Below, piece by piece: positions 54,673-63,850 of a stretch of 64,000 bases of DNA (positions within the stretch are counted from its first letter, which is position 1; each line of letters begins with the position of its first letter). The position numbers and the translations under genes were made by a program. The notes under the pieces are model-generated. The model made no database searches. It was not told where the DNA came from and worked only from the letters and a program-made list of their open reading frames with translations. The DNA comes from Cytophagales bacterium (GTDB lineage Bacteria; Bacteroidota; Bacteroidia; Cytophagales; Bernardetiaceae): positions 62,001-126,000 of the forward strand of contig RDZD01000010.1 in assembly GCA_004293815.1 (NCBI GenBank), given 5' to 3'.

Positions 54673-55161
54673 ATGCAGATTTTTTCAATGCTTCCTGAAC
54701 ATTACGAAGCTGTCAGAGCTATTTATGAGGAGGGAATACTCACTAAGAATGCCACCTTTGAAACGCTCGCCCCTGACTGGGAAAGCTGGCATTACAAGCA
54801 TTTGGAACACAGTCGTTTGGTGGCTTTAGAAGATGAGCAGGTGATAGGCTGGGCGGCTCTTACTCCTTTAGCCGAGCGTTGTGCGTCAGTGGGTGTGGCG
54901 GAAGTGAGCGTTTATTTCAGAATGGCATTTACTGGTCGTGGCTTTGGAAGGCTATTGCTGAACGCTCTTATTGCAGAAAGCGAAAAAAATGGAATCTGGA
55001 CACTTCAGTCTGGTATTTTCCCTGAAAACACCGCCAGTATTCAGCTGCATTTGCGCTGTGGATTTCGCCAAGTAGGCTACCGCGAGCGTGTAGGCTTGCA
55101 CGAAGGAGTTTGGCGCAATACGGTATTGATGGAAAGACGCAGCCAAGTGGTAGGTATTTAG
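54673..55161 (+). CDS. GNAT N-acetyltransferase, phosphinothricin-type
   Basis: A 162-residue GNAT enzyme. It begins MQIFSMLPEHYEAVRAIYEE, has NATFETLAPDWESWHYKHLE and a full acetyl-CoA loop, FTGRGFGRLLLNALIAESEK, followed by NTASIQLHLRCGFRQVGYRE. This order matches the phosphinothricin/methionine-sulfone acetyltransferase group. The natural target is probably a toxic amino-acid analogue or similar amine. The frame extends to 54580, but the ATG at 54673 starts the domain. A -7-like TAATTTTG (54626-54633) lies just upstream. Its stop codon overlaps that of the convergent phosphatase gene by 3 bases. Confidence 0.92.
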   Translation: MQIFSMLPEHYEAVRAIYEEGILTKNATFETLAPDWESWHYKHLEHSRLVALEDEQVIGWAALTPLAERCASVGVAEVSVYFRMAFTGRGFGRLLLNALIAESEKNGIWTLQSGIFPENTASIQLHLRCGFRQVGYRERVGLHEGVWRNTVLMERRSQVVGI

Positions 55162-57110
55162 GCAAAAATACGTTCTTTGCTGGTTGTGTGGATATTGAAA
55201 TAATCACAAAGACGCATACCTATGACCAGGATATCATCTGTCTGCTTTCCGCTTAGCTTCCAATTATCTAGCGACTGTACGAGCGTATTTTCTTGTTCAG
55301 AGGTAGGCTCTTGGCTAATTTCTCGGTAGAGACTGGCGAGCCTGCGCGACTTAAACTTTTCTTTGGTTACGCCATGAAATTGGTCTGGATAGCCATCTGA
55401 GTTGAGAAACACCATGTCATTGGTTTCGTATTGAAAGACGTGCTCATCAAAAGCTTTATTTTCATTAAATTGGTCGCCTCCCACATGAAACTTACTGCCG
55501 CGAACCTTAAGCATTTCTCCCTTATGGAAAAAGTACATGGACTGTCTAGCACCTGCAAAGGAAATACTTTTGGCCTTTTTGTTGATACAAACCACGCTGA
55601 CATCTATGGTGTCGTGCATGTCAGAGGCAGAGGTATTTTGTTTGAGTGTATCGCGCAGTCGCTTGTCCAGAAGAGTCAAGATTTGTGCAGGTGAAAAGAT
55701 ACTCCTTTCAATGACAATGTCGTTGAGCATGTCATTACCCATCATAGTCATAAAAGCACCCGGTACACCGTGCCCAGTACAGTCTGCTAGAACTACAATC
55801 ACATAGTCTCCTTCTTCAAAAAACCAATAGAAGTCACCCGACACAATGTCTTTTGGCCTAAACAAAATAAAACCTTGAGGTACAATATTATTAAACTCTT
55901 CACGAGGCGGTAAAACAGCTTTTTGTATGCGTTGCGCATAGGCAATACTAGCGGTAATGTCTTTGTTTTTTTGTTCTATTTCATCATAGGCCGCCTTCAA
56001 CTCTGTATTTTTAAGCCTATAAATTTCAGCTTCTTGTTTAGATTGTTCTGCTTCATAGAGCATTTTAAAGTTATTAATTTTCATGGTACTTTCGTCGCCC
56101 ATGACTTGCTCTCTAAAATCTAGATAAATATCATAGTGCTCCAAGGCTTTCCATGGTTCTTGCGATGCTTTATAGGCTTCTACCAAGTTTTTATGAGCGT
56201 TGATAAGCTTCACTTTAGCGTTGGTTTCTTCTGCCAACTGCACGGCGTTTAAAAAAAGATCAATAGCCGTAGCTGGATCATTATTTTGAAGATACAGCTC
56301 ACCCATTTCAGTATAGGTGGTGATTATACCTTGTTTGTAATTGAGTTCTAAGCGAATATCTAGGCTCTTTTTGTAATATTCCAAAGCCAAATCTAGTTGA
56401 TTCAAACTGCGGTAGATTTTACCAAAATCATTGTAGACGCGTGAGAGGCTATTAGGACTACCATTGATGTCTTTAAGCATATCATAAGCTTTTTGATTAT
56501 ATAACAGAGCCTGTTGTTGATTGCCTCTTTTATGAAAAACATCAGCCAAGCCATTAATACAGCGTGGTACACCAGCAAACTCTTCATTTTTTTCAAAAAT
56601 AGCCAAAGCTTCTAAAAAGCGTATTTCTGAACTATCATAATCTTTGAGGTCGTAATAGTAGCCCGCTAGTAAGTAACAAGCCCAGCCTTGAGCTAAATCA
56701 ATGCCATATTCCTGACAAAGTTCTATAGATTTAAGTGTGTAGTCAAATGCTTTTTGGTGATCGCCAAAAGACCAGTAGGCAGATCCCAAACGACCATAAG
56801 CCACACCAAGCCCACCTCTATCGTTGATTTCAGTAAGAATTCTCTCAGCCTCCAAAAACAATGGAAATGCCTTTTTGATATCGCCGCCAAAATTATAAAC
56901 TAGACCTTCTTGCAGCATAGACATAGCGATACCGCGTTGGTGATTATGTTTGTAAACTAGCGACTTATAAGGTTCTAGTATATCAAAAAAATCTTGCATA
57001 CTGCCGTTGGTGAGCAAATGCCAAGAAAGCCAAAAGAAAGCTTCTATTTGGGAATTGACATCGCTAGCATTTTCTAGCTGCTCGCGCAAATATTTTTCTC
57101 TTTTCTGCAT
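55158..57110 (-). CDS. Cytosolic TPR-SpoIIE/PP2C phosphatase
   Basis: A 650-residue protein without signal peptide or membrane helix. Residues about 30-345 are tetratricopeptide repeats (GLGVAYGRLGSAYWSFGDHQ, RVYNDFGKIYRSLNQLDLAL, IITTYTEMGELYLQNNDP). A short coiled coil (350-390) leads to a SpoIIE-type PP2C domain (about 395-650): SIAYAQRIQKAVLPP, SGDFYWFFEEGDYVIVVLAD, CTGHGVPGAF, FLNSDGYPDQ and TDDILVIGM. It is likely to bind a partner by its TPRs and dephosphorylate an anti-sigma-antagonist-type protein. It shares the output domain with the genes at 44898 and 61428 but differs in input. It overlaps the convergent GNAT gene at their stop codons. Confidence 0.93.
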   Translation of the reverse strand: MQKREKYLREQLENASDVNSQIEAFFWLSWHLLTNGSMQDFFDILEPYKSLVYKHNHQRGIAMSMLQEGLVYNFGGDIKKAFPLFLEAERILTEINDRGGLGVAYGRLGSAYWSFGDHQKAFDYTLKSIELCQEYGIDLAQGWACYLLAGYYYDLKDYDSSEIRFLEALAIFEKNEEFAGVPRCINGLADVFHKRGNQQQALLYNQKAYDMLKDINGSPNSLSRVYNDFGKIYRSLNQLDLALEYYKKSLDIRLELNYKQGIITTYTEMGELYLQNNDPATAIDLFLNAVQLAEETNAKVKLINAHKNLVEAYKASQEPWKALEHYDIYLDFREQVMGDESTMKINNFKMLYEAEQSKQEAEIYRLKNTELKAAYDEIEQKNKDITASIAYAQRIQKAVLPPREEFNNIVPQGFILFRPKDIVSGDFYWFFEEGDYVIVVLADCTGHGVPGAFMTMMGNDMLNDIVIERSIFSPAQILTLLDKRLRDTLKQNTSASDMHDTIDVSVVCINKKAKSISFAGARQSMYFFHKGEMLKVRGSKFHVGGDQFNENKAFDEHVFQYETNDMVFLNSDGYPDQFHGVTKEKFKSRRLASLYREISQEPTSEQENTLVQSLDNWKLSGKQTDDILVIGMRLCDYFNIHTTSKERIFA

Positions 57111-57195
57111 TATGCTAGCTCAAGAATTGATTATATTTTAATGTTATCAAATTTTATTCCGAAACTTTAATTGATTTTACAAACTCATGACGCTG

Positions 57196-58143
57196 TCATT
57201 TTTTAGTAGGCAGAAAAGCTTTCTTAACACCGAGTAACTTGCTCATGTATTTGGGATCAAGCAAAACGACTTGTCCGCTTTTTTCCAAAAGCCCCAACAC
57301 ATTGCTGCGGCTAGGATACACTCTCAAAACATCAGATTGCTCAGGAGCTAAGTCGACCAATGAAATTTTGCTGAAAGGCTCAAGTTTTTGGATAGAGTCG
57401 CGCACTGCAGGGTCATTCACATAGGCATCGCACTTCACACCAGTAAACTGCGTGAGGTATTGGTACAAACGAGGCATATTGACAGCCTGTTCACCACGCA
57501 ATGTGTAGTAGCCTGAGTCTAGCCCTGACACAGATTTCGAACTTTTAAATTCCACATACAAGTTATCTTCTGGCTTGCTGGTATATTCCACCGAAAGTGT
57601 TTTGAGTGTAGCCGAAGAGGTTTTGAGAATAGTTCTGTTGCGCCACTCTTCTTCATTGATTTCAAAAAGCTGACGAATTGGCATATAAAACCCGCCAGGA
57701 ATATACACTTCATAAGGCTCGCCCTTATCTAACATCGCATAAGACTCTGCCGAGTCGCCAGCCACAAAAAACTTTTTGTAAACTTCTTTACCCTTCCAAA
57801 TTTTAACTTCTAGTCCGCTTCTAAAAAACAAATCTATGATTTGGTTGCGTTGTCCTGCTGGTACAGGACGCTTCACTTCAAGGCTCTTCATCACCGAAAA
57901 AAGCGAAAAAAGCATGTCGTCATCGACCTCATATTTGTCGTTGATACTCCACACCGTACCACTTTTTTTGCTGATAACAGCCGCACCAAAACTAAACTTA
58001 TCAACCCCAAGCGTGTCTTCTAGAGCAAAGTTAGCTTGGGTTTCGTTATTCGTAGCTCGGCTGTTTTGCGACTGTATAGCCCAAAAAATACAGAAAAACA
58101 ATAACACAACTACCAAAGAAAGGTACTTTAGCTTATTTGTCAT
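57196..58143 (-). CDS. DUF4340-like membrane-anchored protein
   Basis: A 315-residue protein. One N-terminal membrane helix (LKYLSLVVVLLFFCIFWAIQ) is followed by a beta-rich periplasmic part with VDKFSFGAAVISKKSGTVWS, KEVYKKFFVAGDSAESYAML, MPIRQLFEINEEEWRNRTIL and LYVEFKSSKSVSGLDSGYYT, which fits the DUF4340 pattern. The frame extends to a TTG at 58170, but that codon lies inside a -7-like box (TACATTTG, 58175-58168, minus), so the ATG at 58143 is preferred. It is followed downstream by the TPR-SpoIIE phosphatase region in the opposite direction of reading order. DUF4340 proteins often occur with ABC-2 gliding-motility genes, which are absent here. Function unknown. Confidence 0.72.
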   Translation of the reverse strand: MTNKLKYLSLVVVLLFFCIFWAIQSQNSRATNNETQANFALEDTLGVDKFSFGAAVISKKSGTVWSINDKYEVDDDMLFSLFSVMKSLEVKRPVPAGQRNQIIDLFFRSGLEVKIWKGKEVYKKFFVAGDSAESYAMLDKGEPYEVYIPGGFYMPIRQLFEINEEEWRNRTILKTSSATLKTLSVEYTSKPEDNLYVEFKSSKSVSGLDSGYYTLRGEQAVNMPRLYQYLTQFTGVKCDAYVNDPAVRDSIQKLEPFSKISLVDLAPEQSDVLRVYPSRSNVLGLLEKSGQVVLLDPKYMSKLLGVKKAFLPTKK

Positions 58144-58255
58144 AAGGCAAAACAAGAAAATGATGTGCAAATGTAGCTCTTTTGAGCAGAAAACCGAATA
58201 CTTGATACAAAATTTCAGCAGAACCCTTTTGGGCTACCATCCAGTTGAAACTAGC

Positions 58256-59185
58256 CTAATTTTTCTTAAAATATTTCCTCAAAAAAGGTAAAGAAGCCAA
58301 TAAACCAGCCGCCAGCCATTTCCAAAGCTTAACAAACAAAATCCAAACACCAAATTTGGCTATAAGTTTACCTGCCACTAAGCCAGCCACACTCATAACC
58401 GCAATCTCATCTATATTGGAATCAAAATCTTCGTAGCGATGCCCGGGTTGGAATTTAAAACTGCGTCTGATAAGCTCTGCTTCGTGTTTTATTTCCTCAA
58501 AGTCTGCCATATTGCCCACAATGTTGAGATTTAAAACGCCATTTCTGCCCAAAACACGCATATTGTAATTTAAAACATTGCTATCATCAGAAGAAAATTT
58601 TAGCTCCTGTGCCCAGTAAAGCGTGTGTGTACTTGGATCATAGCGAGGCTTTTCTGCCCATCCCACCAACTCTATTTCAGGGAGGCCGTTTTTGGCACGC
58701 TGTTCATTTAACTCATGGATGTCGTCGCGGATTTGGCGCAGCAAGTCGGATTTCTCTAAATCACTAGCGTCTGTGTCTTCAACATGCCCCACTTTTTCGT
58801 AGCTAATTTCTGTAGCCCATACATTAGGATCCACAGGGTCAAAGTTCGCCTTGAAGAGGATACCAGCACCAGGTGAGCGGGTTCCTTGGTTGTTCCATAT
58901 TCGCGTATGTAATTCCTGGCTCTGTGTAGCGTCTAGATATTTGTAATGAGGTGGCACATTAAGCTCTATAATACCGCCAAGAATGGAAATTTTTCCTACT
59001 CTAAACTTAAAGTTTCTGTTGAGGCTGTCGCGGAGTTTTTCTAGTCTGGCTTTTTCGTTGTCTAAACTCAAACTGTCAATCGTTTTTTCTTCATCTTGCG
59101 CTTTGAGATTGTCAAACAATAAATATGAGACACAAAAAGTACTCAAAAAAACTAAACAAGCGGTTGTGCTGACAATTTTTATCAT
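58256..59185 (-). CDS. DUF2167-like membrane protein
   Basis: A 309-residue protein. A signal peptide or anchor (IVSTTACLVFLSTFCVSYLL) precedes an extracytoplasmic domain with GGIIELNVPPHYKYLDATQS, GAGILFKANFDP, WATEISYEKVGHVEDTDASD and ELVGWAEKPRYDPSTHTLYW, a pattern seen in DUF2167 proteins. Hydrophobic helices at the C-terminus (SVAGLVAGKLIAKF, VWILFVKLWKWLAAGLLASL) anchor it, ending in a basic tail. DUF2167 proteins are uncharacterised membrane proteins. It is 112 bases upstream of the DUF4340 gene on the same strand, so the two may share a transcript. Confidence 0.82.
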   Translation of the reverse strand: MIKIVSTTACLVFLSTFCVSYLLFDNLKAQDEEKTIDSLSLDNEKARLEKLRDSLNRNFKFRVGKISILGGIIELNVPPHYKYLDATQSQELHTRIWNNQGTRSPGAGILFKANFDPVDPNVWATEISYEKVGHVEDTDASDLEKSDLLRQIRDDIHELNEQRAKNGLPEIELVGWAEKPRYDPSTHTLYWAQELKFSSDDSNVLNYNMRVLGRNGVLNLNIVGNMADFEEIKHEAELIRRSFKFQPGHRYEDFDSNIDEIAVMSVAGLVAGKLIAKFGVWILFVKLWKWLAAGLLASLPFLRKYFKKN

Positions 59186-59568
59186 AATCTGTTTGGTTTA
59201 ATCTCAGCCTTTTGAGAAGCTTTTAAGGCAGCAAATTAATCAAAAACTCTAGCAAAGTACCAAAAAAGGCAGGCTTTTTTTATCCAAAAGTTCTCTTACG
59301 CTGCCCTGCGCTTCAAAGTTTGGTTATTTCTCAAGTATTTTTTATAGCTAGTTAAGGAAAAGCCTAAAAAACTTTTGAAATCAAACAAATAAATAGATAA
59401 GGCTCTCAAGTAAGCTAAAAAATTGACTGTAAAGTCTATAATTGGGTGCGCGTGTGCTCTGCATTGAACAAAAAAATAAAAAAATGAAAAATAATTGATA
59501 CTAATCTTGCAAACCCAAAAAAAAGTAGTACTTTTGCACTCGAATTTTCACAGTTAAGGCAAAACAAA
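59186..59568. other. Intergenic region before the tRNA-tuf operon
   Basis: No gene seen in 383 bases. It contains the tRNA-tuf promoter at 59507-59536, preceded by an A-rich stretch that may act as an upstream element. Confidence 0.5.
59507..59536 (+). promoter_or_regulatory. Promoter of the tRNA-Tyr-Gly-Thr-tuf operon
   Basis: CTTG (TTG at 59507-59509), a 19-base spacer and TACTTTTG (59529-59536), the same -7 box as the rplM promoter. An A-rich tract precedes it. Confidence 0.75.
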
Positions 59569-59654
59569 GGGGGAATACCAAAGCGGCCAACTGGGAGGGA
59601 CTGTAAATCCCTTGATTAATTTCTTCGTAGGTTCGAATCCTGCTTCCCCCACCA
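59569..59654 (+). tRNA. tRNA-Tyr (GTA)
   Basis: Class II tRNA with acceptor GGGGGAA/TTCCCCC, anticodon stem GGGAC...ATCCC with GTA, a long variable arm (about TTGATTAATTTCTTCG) and T-arm AGG-TTCGAAT-CCT. The CCA end is encoded (59652-59654). First of three tRNAs ahead of tuf. Confidence 0.95.
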
Positions 59655-59704
59655 AGAATATTTTTTAGTGTTATTCGGTTAGTACAAGTGTGTCACTAAT
59701 ATCT

Positions 59705-59777
59705 GCGGGAGTAGCTCAGTTGGTAGAGCGACAGCCTTCCAAGCTGTAGGTCGCGGGTTCGAGCCTCGTCTCCCGCT
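59705..59777 (+). tRNA. tRNA-Gly (TCC)
   Basis: Acceptor GCGGGAG/CTCCCGC, D-arm GCTC-AGTTGGTA-GAGC, anticodon stem ACAGC-CTTCCAA-GCTGT (anticodon TCC) and T-arm GCGGG-TTCGAGC-CTCGT. Discriminator T; CCA not encoded. Confidence 0.96.
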
Positions 59778-59864
59778 CAGATTGAGCGTTCTTTAAAATT
59801 CTAGTTGCTTATCCAAAAAGAGATAAAACGCGGCTGCCAATTACTGATTAATGAAAGTTGCAAA

Positions 59865-59936
59865 GCCGACGTAGCTCAGTGGTAGAGTGCTTCCTTGGTA
59901 AGGAAGAGGTCGTGGGTTCAATCCCCATCGTTGGCT
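59865..59936 (+). tRNA. tRNA-Thr (GGT)
   Basis: Acceptor GCCGACG/CGTTGGC (one G-T pair), D-arm GCTC-AGTGGTA-GAGT, anticodon stem CTTCC-TTGGTAA-GGAAG (anticodon GGT) and T-arm GTGGG-TTCAATC-CCCAT. It lies 115 bases before tuf, the same arrangement as the tRNA-tufB operon of E. coli. Confidence 0.96.
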
Positions 59937-60051
59937 CTCATACCTTTTTGTATAGCTGCTGTTTAATCAACCTCCATCTAATTTGGCCATTGTGCTCTGC
60001 GCATTGGTTTTTCTGAAATCAATTTCAAACAAATTAATTTTTGCTCAAGCA

Positions 60052-61239
60052 ATGGCAAAGGAGAAATTCGTTAAAAACAAGCCTCACGTAAACATCGGCA
60101 CTATTGGCCACGTTGACCACGGCAAAACTACCTTGACTGCCGCCATCACAACTGTTTTGGCTTCACAAGGTCTCGCACAACTTCGCAGCTTTGACTCTAT
60201 CGACAACGCTCCTGAAGAAAAAGAAAGAGGTATCACCATCAATACGGCGCACGTAGAATACGAAACAGCTAATCGCCACTATGCACACGTAGACTGCCCA
60301 GGTCACGCTGACTATGTGAAGAACATGGTAACTGGTGCTGCTCAAATGGACGGTGCTATCTTGGTTGTAGCTGCTACTGATGGCCCTATGCCACAAACTC
60401 GTGAGCACATTCTTTTGGCTCGTCAAGTAGGCGTACCTTCTTTGGTTGTGTTTATGAACAAAGTAGACATGGTAGACGATCCTGAACTTCTTGACCTTGT
60501 GGAAATGGAAATTCGCGAATTGTTGACGTTCTACGGCTTCAAAGGTGATGATATTCCTGTTGTACGCGGTTCTGCCCTCGGTGGTTTGAACGGTGAGCCT
60601 ACTTGGGTAGCTACTATTGAAAAATTGATGGCTGAAGTAGATTCATTCATTCCAATTCCTGAGCGTATCACTGACAAGCCTTTCTTGATGCCTGTTGAAG
60701 ACGTGTTCTCTATCACTGGTCGTGGTACTGTGGCTACTGGCCGTATCGAGCGTGGTATTGTAAACGTGGGCGAGCCTGTAGAAATCTTGGGCTTGGGTGA
60801 AGCTCCTCTCAAGTCTACTGTTACGGGTGTAGAAATGTTCCGTAAATTGTTGGATAGCGGCGAAGCTGGCGACAACGTAGGTCTTCTCCTCCGTGGTATT
60901 GAAAAAGAAGCTATCCGTCGTGGTATGGTTATCGCTAAGCCTGGCACTATCAAAACTCACGTAAAATTCAAATGCGAAGTTTACGTGTTGAAAAAAGAAG
61001 AAGGCGGTCGTCACACACCATTCTTTAAAGGTTACACACCACAGTTCTACTTCCGTACAACTGACGTAACTGGTGCTGTTCAACTCCCTGACAATGTGGA
61101 AATGGTAATGCCTGGTGATAACATCTCTATCACTGTAGAGCTCCAGAAGCCTATCGCAATGGACAAAGGTTTGCGCTTCGCAATTCGTGAAGGTGGCCGT
61201 ACAGTAGGTGCTGGTCAGGTTACTGAAATCGTTGAGTAA
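60052..61239 (+). CDS. tuf: Elongation factor Tu
   Basis: A 395-residue EF-Tu, the GTPase that brings aminoacyl-tRNA to the ribosome. G1 is GHVDHGKTT (residues 19-27), the G2 Thr is in [13 protein letters not shown]3 is [12 protein letters not shown]4 is NKVD and G5 is SALGG. Domain 2 has [17 protein letters not shown] and domain 3 ends [15 protein letters not shown]. The frame extends upstream to 59983, but the ATG at 60052 gives the canonical MAKEKF opening. It is downstream of three tRNA genes and is closed by a strong terminator. The common Bacteroidota neighbours secE-nusG-rplK are absent. Confidence 0.98.
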   Translation: MAKEKFVKNKPHVNIGTIGHVDHGKTTLTAAITTVLASQGLAQLRSFDSIDNAPEEKERGITINTAHVEYETANRHYAHVDCPGHADYVKNMVTGAAQMDGAILVVAATDGPMPQTREHILLARQVGVPSLVVFMNKVDMVDDPELLDLVEMEIRELLTFYGFKGDDIPVVRGSALGGLNGEPTWVATIEKLMAEVDSFIPIPERITDKPFLMPVEDVFSITGRGTVATGRIERGIVNVGEPVEILGLGEAPLKSTVTGVEMFRKLLDSGEAGDNVGLLLRGIEKEAIRRGMVIAKPGTIKTHVKFKCEVYVLKKEEGGRHTPFFKGYTPQFYFRTTDVTGAVQLPDNVEMVMPGDNISITVELQKPIAMDKGLRFAIREGGRTVGAGQVTEIVE

Positions 61240-61265
61240 GCGACTGTTTTAATACAGAATAGATT

Positions 61266-61314
61266 AAAAACAGACTCATTGAAAGTTTATTCTTTCAATG
61301 AGTCTGTTTTTTTT
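61266..61314 (+). terminator. Terminator after tuf
   Basis: A 20-bp perfect stem (61266-61285 with 61292-61311; core CAGACTCATTGAAAG / CTTTCAATGAGTCTG), 6-base loop and a run of T. Confidence 0.93.
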
Positions 61315-61427
61315 GTATTTTTAAAAAATAAGCACAATTATTGGAATGTTATTTTTTAAATACAAAGATGTAACATTAGTTTAATGCTCTGCCTATCTAT
61401 TCCTGAATTGAACAAGAGATGTAACCT

Positions 61428-63695
61428 ATGAACAAACACTTACACTTTCTATTTATTTGTTTTTTATGGCTTGGCACGACAGAGCTTCTAGCACAGAGTA
61501 AAATGCTGGATAGCTTAGAGCAAGTTTATAGCACTTCAAAAGTGGACACTAGTAAGTTTATTAATGCGTTGCGTATTTTTGAGAGTTACACATCAAGGGA
61601 TACCGTTAAGAGAGAAAAGTATTATAAATTTAGCGAACAGCATATTAATACGCTTAAAACCAAACAGAAGCAACTCAATATTCCAGAAAATCACCTAAAA
61701 GCCTTTGAAGCGAGTTTCCTGCGCATACAGGCTTTTCAACAGCAGCTTACAAGTTTTGATAAGGGTTTAGAAACTATGAAAAGATCCTTAGAACTTGCGA
61801 AAGCTTCGGGTCTCAATATGGCCATTTTTGATGCTTATAGTGGCCTAGCTCTTATGGAAGAGGAGAATAACAATGTCATGAAGGGTATAGAGTATAGACT
61901 AGAGGCTCTGAAGCTTCTCGAGACCAAGCTAAAGAATCCCAGGGCTATGGGGCTTACCTGTTTAAACCTAGGCATAGGCTACTACATGCTGGATAAAAAA
62001 GAGACTGGCGTGGAATATTTCAAACGTGCTTACTATGCGTTCGAGAAGGCCAAAGTATTGCGTGGTATGAGCGCGGCTTTAAATAATATTAGCACATATT
62101 ACGCGGACGGGAATCAAAACTTAGACAGCGCATTTCATTACTGCCAAACCTCTTACTACATCAAGCTCAAGGTAAGCGACCCAAGCGCACTCGGGATTTC
62201 GTTACTTAATTTAGCCTCTATGCACAGACGAAAGGGTAATTTGGATTCGGCTCAATGGTACGCTAAGAAGGCTGTGGAAAATTGTGAAAAGTATAAGAGA
62301 TACAATTGGTTATCAGGAAGCTATCAGGCAATGGCGCAAATTATGCAGGTGAGAAAAGACTATAAACAAGCTATTTTTTGGGCTAAAAAAGCTGCCGCAC
62401 GGGCAGCAGAAGAAGGCGATTTAAATTCTATGAGATCAGTAGCTGACACCCAGTGTGAAATTTATGTTGAACTAAACGATTACAAGAATGCTTATGAGCA
62501 GTTGTTTTTGAGTTCTAAATACAAAGACAGCCTTTTAGGCGATGACTCCAAGGCTAAAATGGCTAAGCTAGAGGCGCAGTTTGGTTTTGACAAGCAAAAG
62601 TATCAGCAAGAGCTTGCTCAAAAAGAAAAAGATTTGCTTAAGGAAAAAGAACTTGCGCAGAGTGTTATATTCCGAAACACAGCCATTGGTGTGGGAGTTT
62701 TTATGTTTATCATAGTTATGGTGGTCATTTTTAATCAGCGTAAAATCCAGAAAATTAATAAGCTGTTGAGTATCAAGAACGACGAGATAGGTAAACAAAG
62801 AGATGCACTTACAGAGCAATATGCCGAAATACAACAAAACAGAGAAGAAATATTGACAATCAATGAACAGCTGAGCGGCCAAAAAAATGAGCTGCAAGCA
62901 GCTTTTTATACCATAGAACAAAAAAACCAGCATATTTTAGCCAGTATTCAGTCCGCACAAAGCATTCAAGAAAGTATTTTGCCTAAAGCTGACCGACTCG
63001 GCCTTGCGCTTAAGGACTTTTTTATACTCAATAAGCCTAAAGACGTGGTGAGTGGTGATTTTTATTGGCTTGGTTTGAAGAATGATCGCACTATTCTGGC
63101 CTTGCTTGACTGCACGGGGCATGGTGTGCATGGAGCCTTTATCACCCTTATAGCTTATAACTTACTCAACAAAGTTATTCTTTCTAAGGACTTTAGTGAA
63201 CCAGCCGAAATCCTAGAGCAGCTACTTTCCGAGATTATTAAAAACCTCAAACAAAACGAAAATAAAAATAACGATGGTTTTGATATTGGTATTTGCAGCA
63301 TTGATTCAAACTCGCACGCACTAGCCTTTTCGGGTGCGAACAGCTCATTGTTTTATGTGCATAATAATGAACTGTTTGAGGCACGCGGGACGCACAAGCG
63401 AATAGGTGGTGTGCATAAAAGTCAGGCTAACAAGCAGTTTATCTCTCAAACAATCTATTACGATCAAAGTACACAGTTCTTTTTGAGTTCAGACGGCTAC
63501 ATGGATCAGCACGGAGGCTCGGAATTAAAAAAGATGGGCAAACTGAAGTTCATGGATATCTTGTGTGAATGTGCGCGAATTAGCGACATGCACAAACAGA
63601 AAGAACATCTTGAAAGTTATTTAACCAGCTGGACAACTAGTATAAAAGAACAGACGGATGATATTTTGGTCATTGGCTTCAAGCTTCCTGAATAG
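61428..63695 (+). CDS. Membrane TPR-SpoIIE/PP2C phosphatase
   Basis: A 755-residue protein. A signal peptide (to about TELLAQ) is followed by an extracytoplasmic tetratricopeptide array (about 95-385; MGLTCLNLGIGYYMLDKKET, GISLLNLASMHRRKGNLDSA), one membrane helix (about 417-438; TAIGVGVFMFIIVMVVIF), a coiled coil (445-515) and a cytosolic SpoIIE-type PP2C domain (about 520-755) with GDFYWLGLKNDR, LLDCTGHGVHGAF, LSSDGYMDQHGG and TDDILVIGFK. The layout resembles a TPR histidine kinase in which the kinase is replaced by a PP2C phosphatase. It would pass an envelope signal to a Ser/Thr-phosphorylated target. The ATG at 61428 starts the signal peptide. Confidence 0.93.
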   Translation: MNKHLHFLFICFLWLGTTELLAQSKMLDSLEQVYSTSKVDTSKFINALRIFESYTSRDTVKREKYYKFSEQHINTLKTKQKQLNIPENHLKAFEASFLRIQAFQQQLTSFDKGLETMKRSLELAKASGLNMAIFDAYSGLALMEEENNNVMKGIEYRLEALKLLETKLKNPRAMGLTCLNLGIGYYMLDKKETGVEYFKRAYYAFEKAKVLRGMSAALNNISTYYADGNQNLDSAFHYCQTSYYIKLKVSDPSALGISLLNLASMHRRKGNLDSAQWYAKKAVENCEKYKRYNWLSGSYQAMAQIMQVRKDYKQAIFWAKKAAARAAEEGDLNSMRSVADTQCEIYVELNDYKNAYEQLFLSSKYKDSLLGDDSKAKMAKLEAQFGFDKQKYQQELAQKEKDLLKEKELAQSVIFRNTAIGVGVFMFIIVMVVIFNQRKIQKINKLLSIKNDEIGKQRDALTEQYAEIQQNREEILTINEQLSGQKNELQAAFYTIEQKNQHILASIQSAQSIQESILPKADRLGLALKDFFILNKPKDVVSGDFYWLGLKNDRTILALLDCTGHGVHGAFITLIAYNLLNKVILSKDFSEPAEILEQLLSEIIKNLKQNENKNNDGFDIGICSIDSNSHALAFSGANSSLFYVHNNELFEARGTHKRIGGVHKSQANKQFISQTIYYDQSTQFFLSSDGYMDQHGGSELKKMGKLKFMDILCECARISDMHKQKEHLESYLTSWTTSIKEQTDDILVIGFKLPE

Positions 63696-63785
63696 TGCTG
63701 TTTTGCCAAAGACTTTTATTGGTAGTTTGTTTTAGAAAATCACTGCCAGTTATCTCAGCAGAAGAATAATTTTACTTATAAGCTA

Positions 63786-63830
63786 AAACACCGTATAGAA
63801 TGCCATAAAAAGCTCTTCTATACGGTGTTT
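63786..63830. terminator. Bidirectional terminator
   Basis: A 15-bp perfect stem (63786-63800 with 63816-63830; core ACACCGTATAGAA / TTCTATACGGTGT) around a 15-base loop. It ends both the TPR-SpoIIE gene and the convergent MscS-like gene. Confidence 0.88.
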
Positions 63831-63850
63831 GTCAATAAGGACTATCCAAA

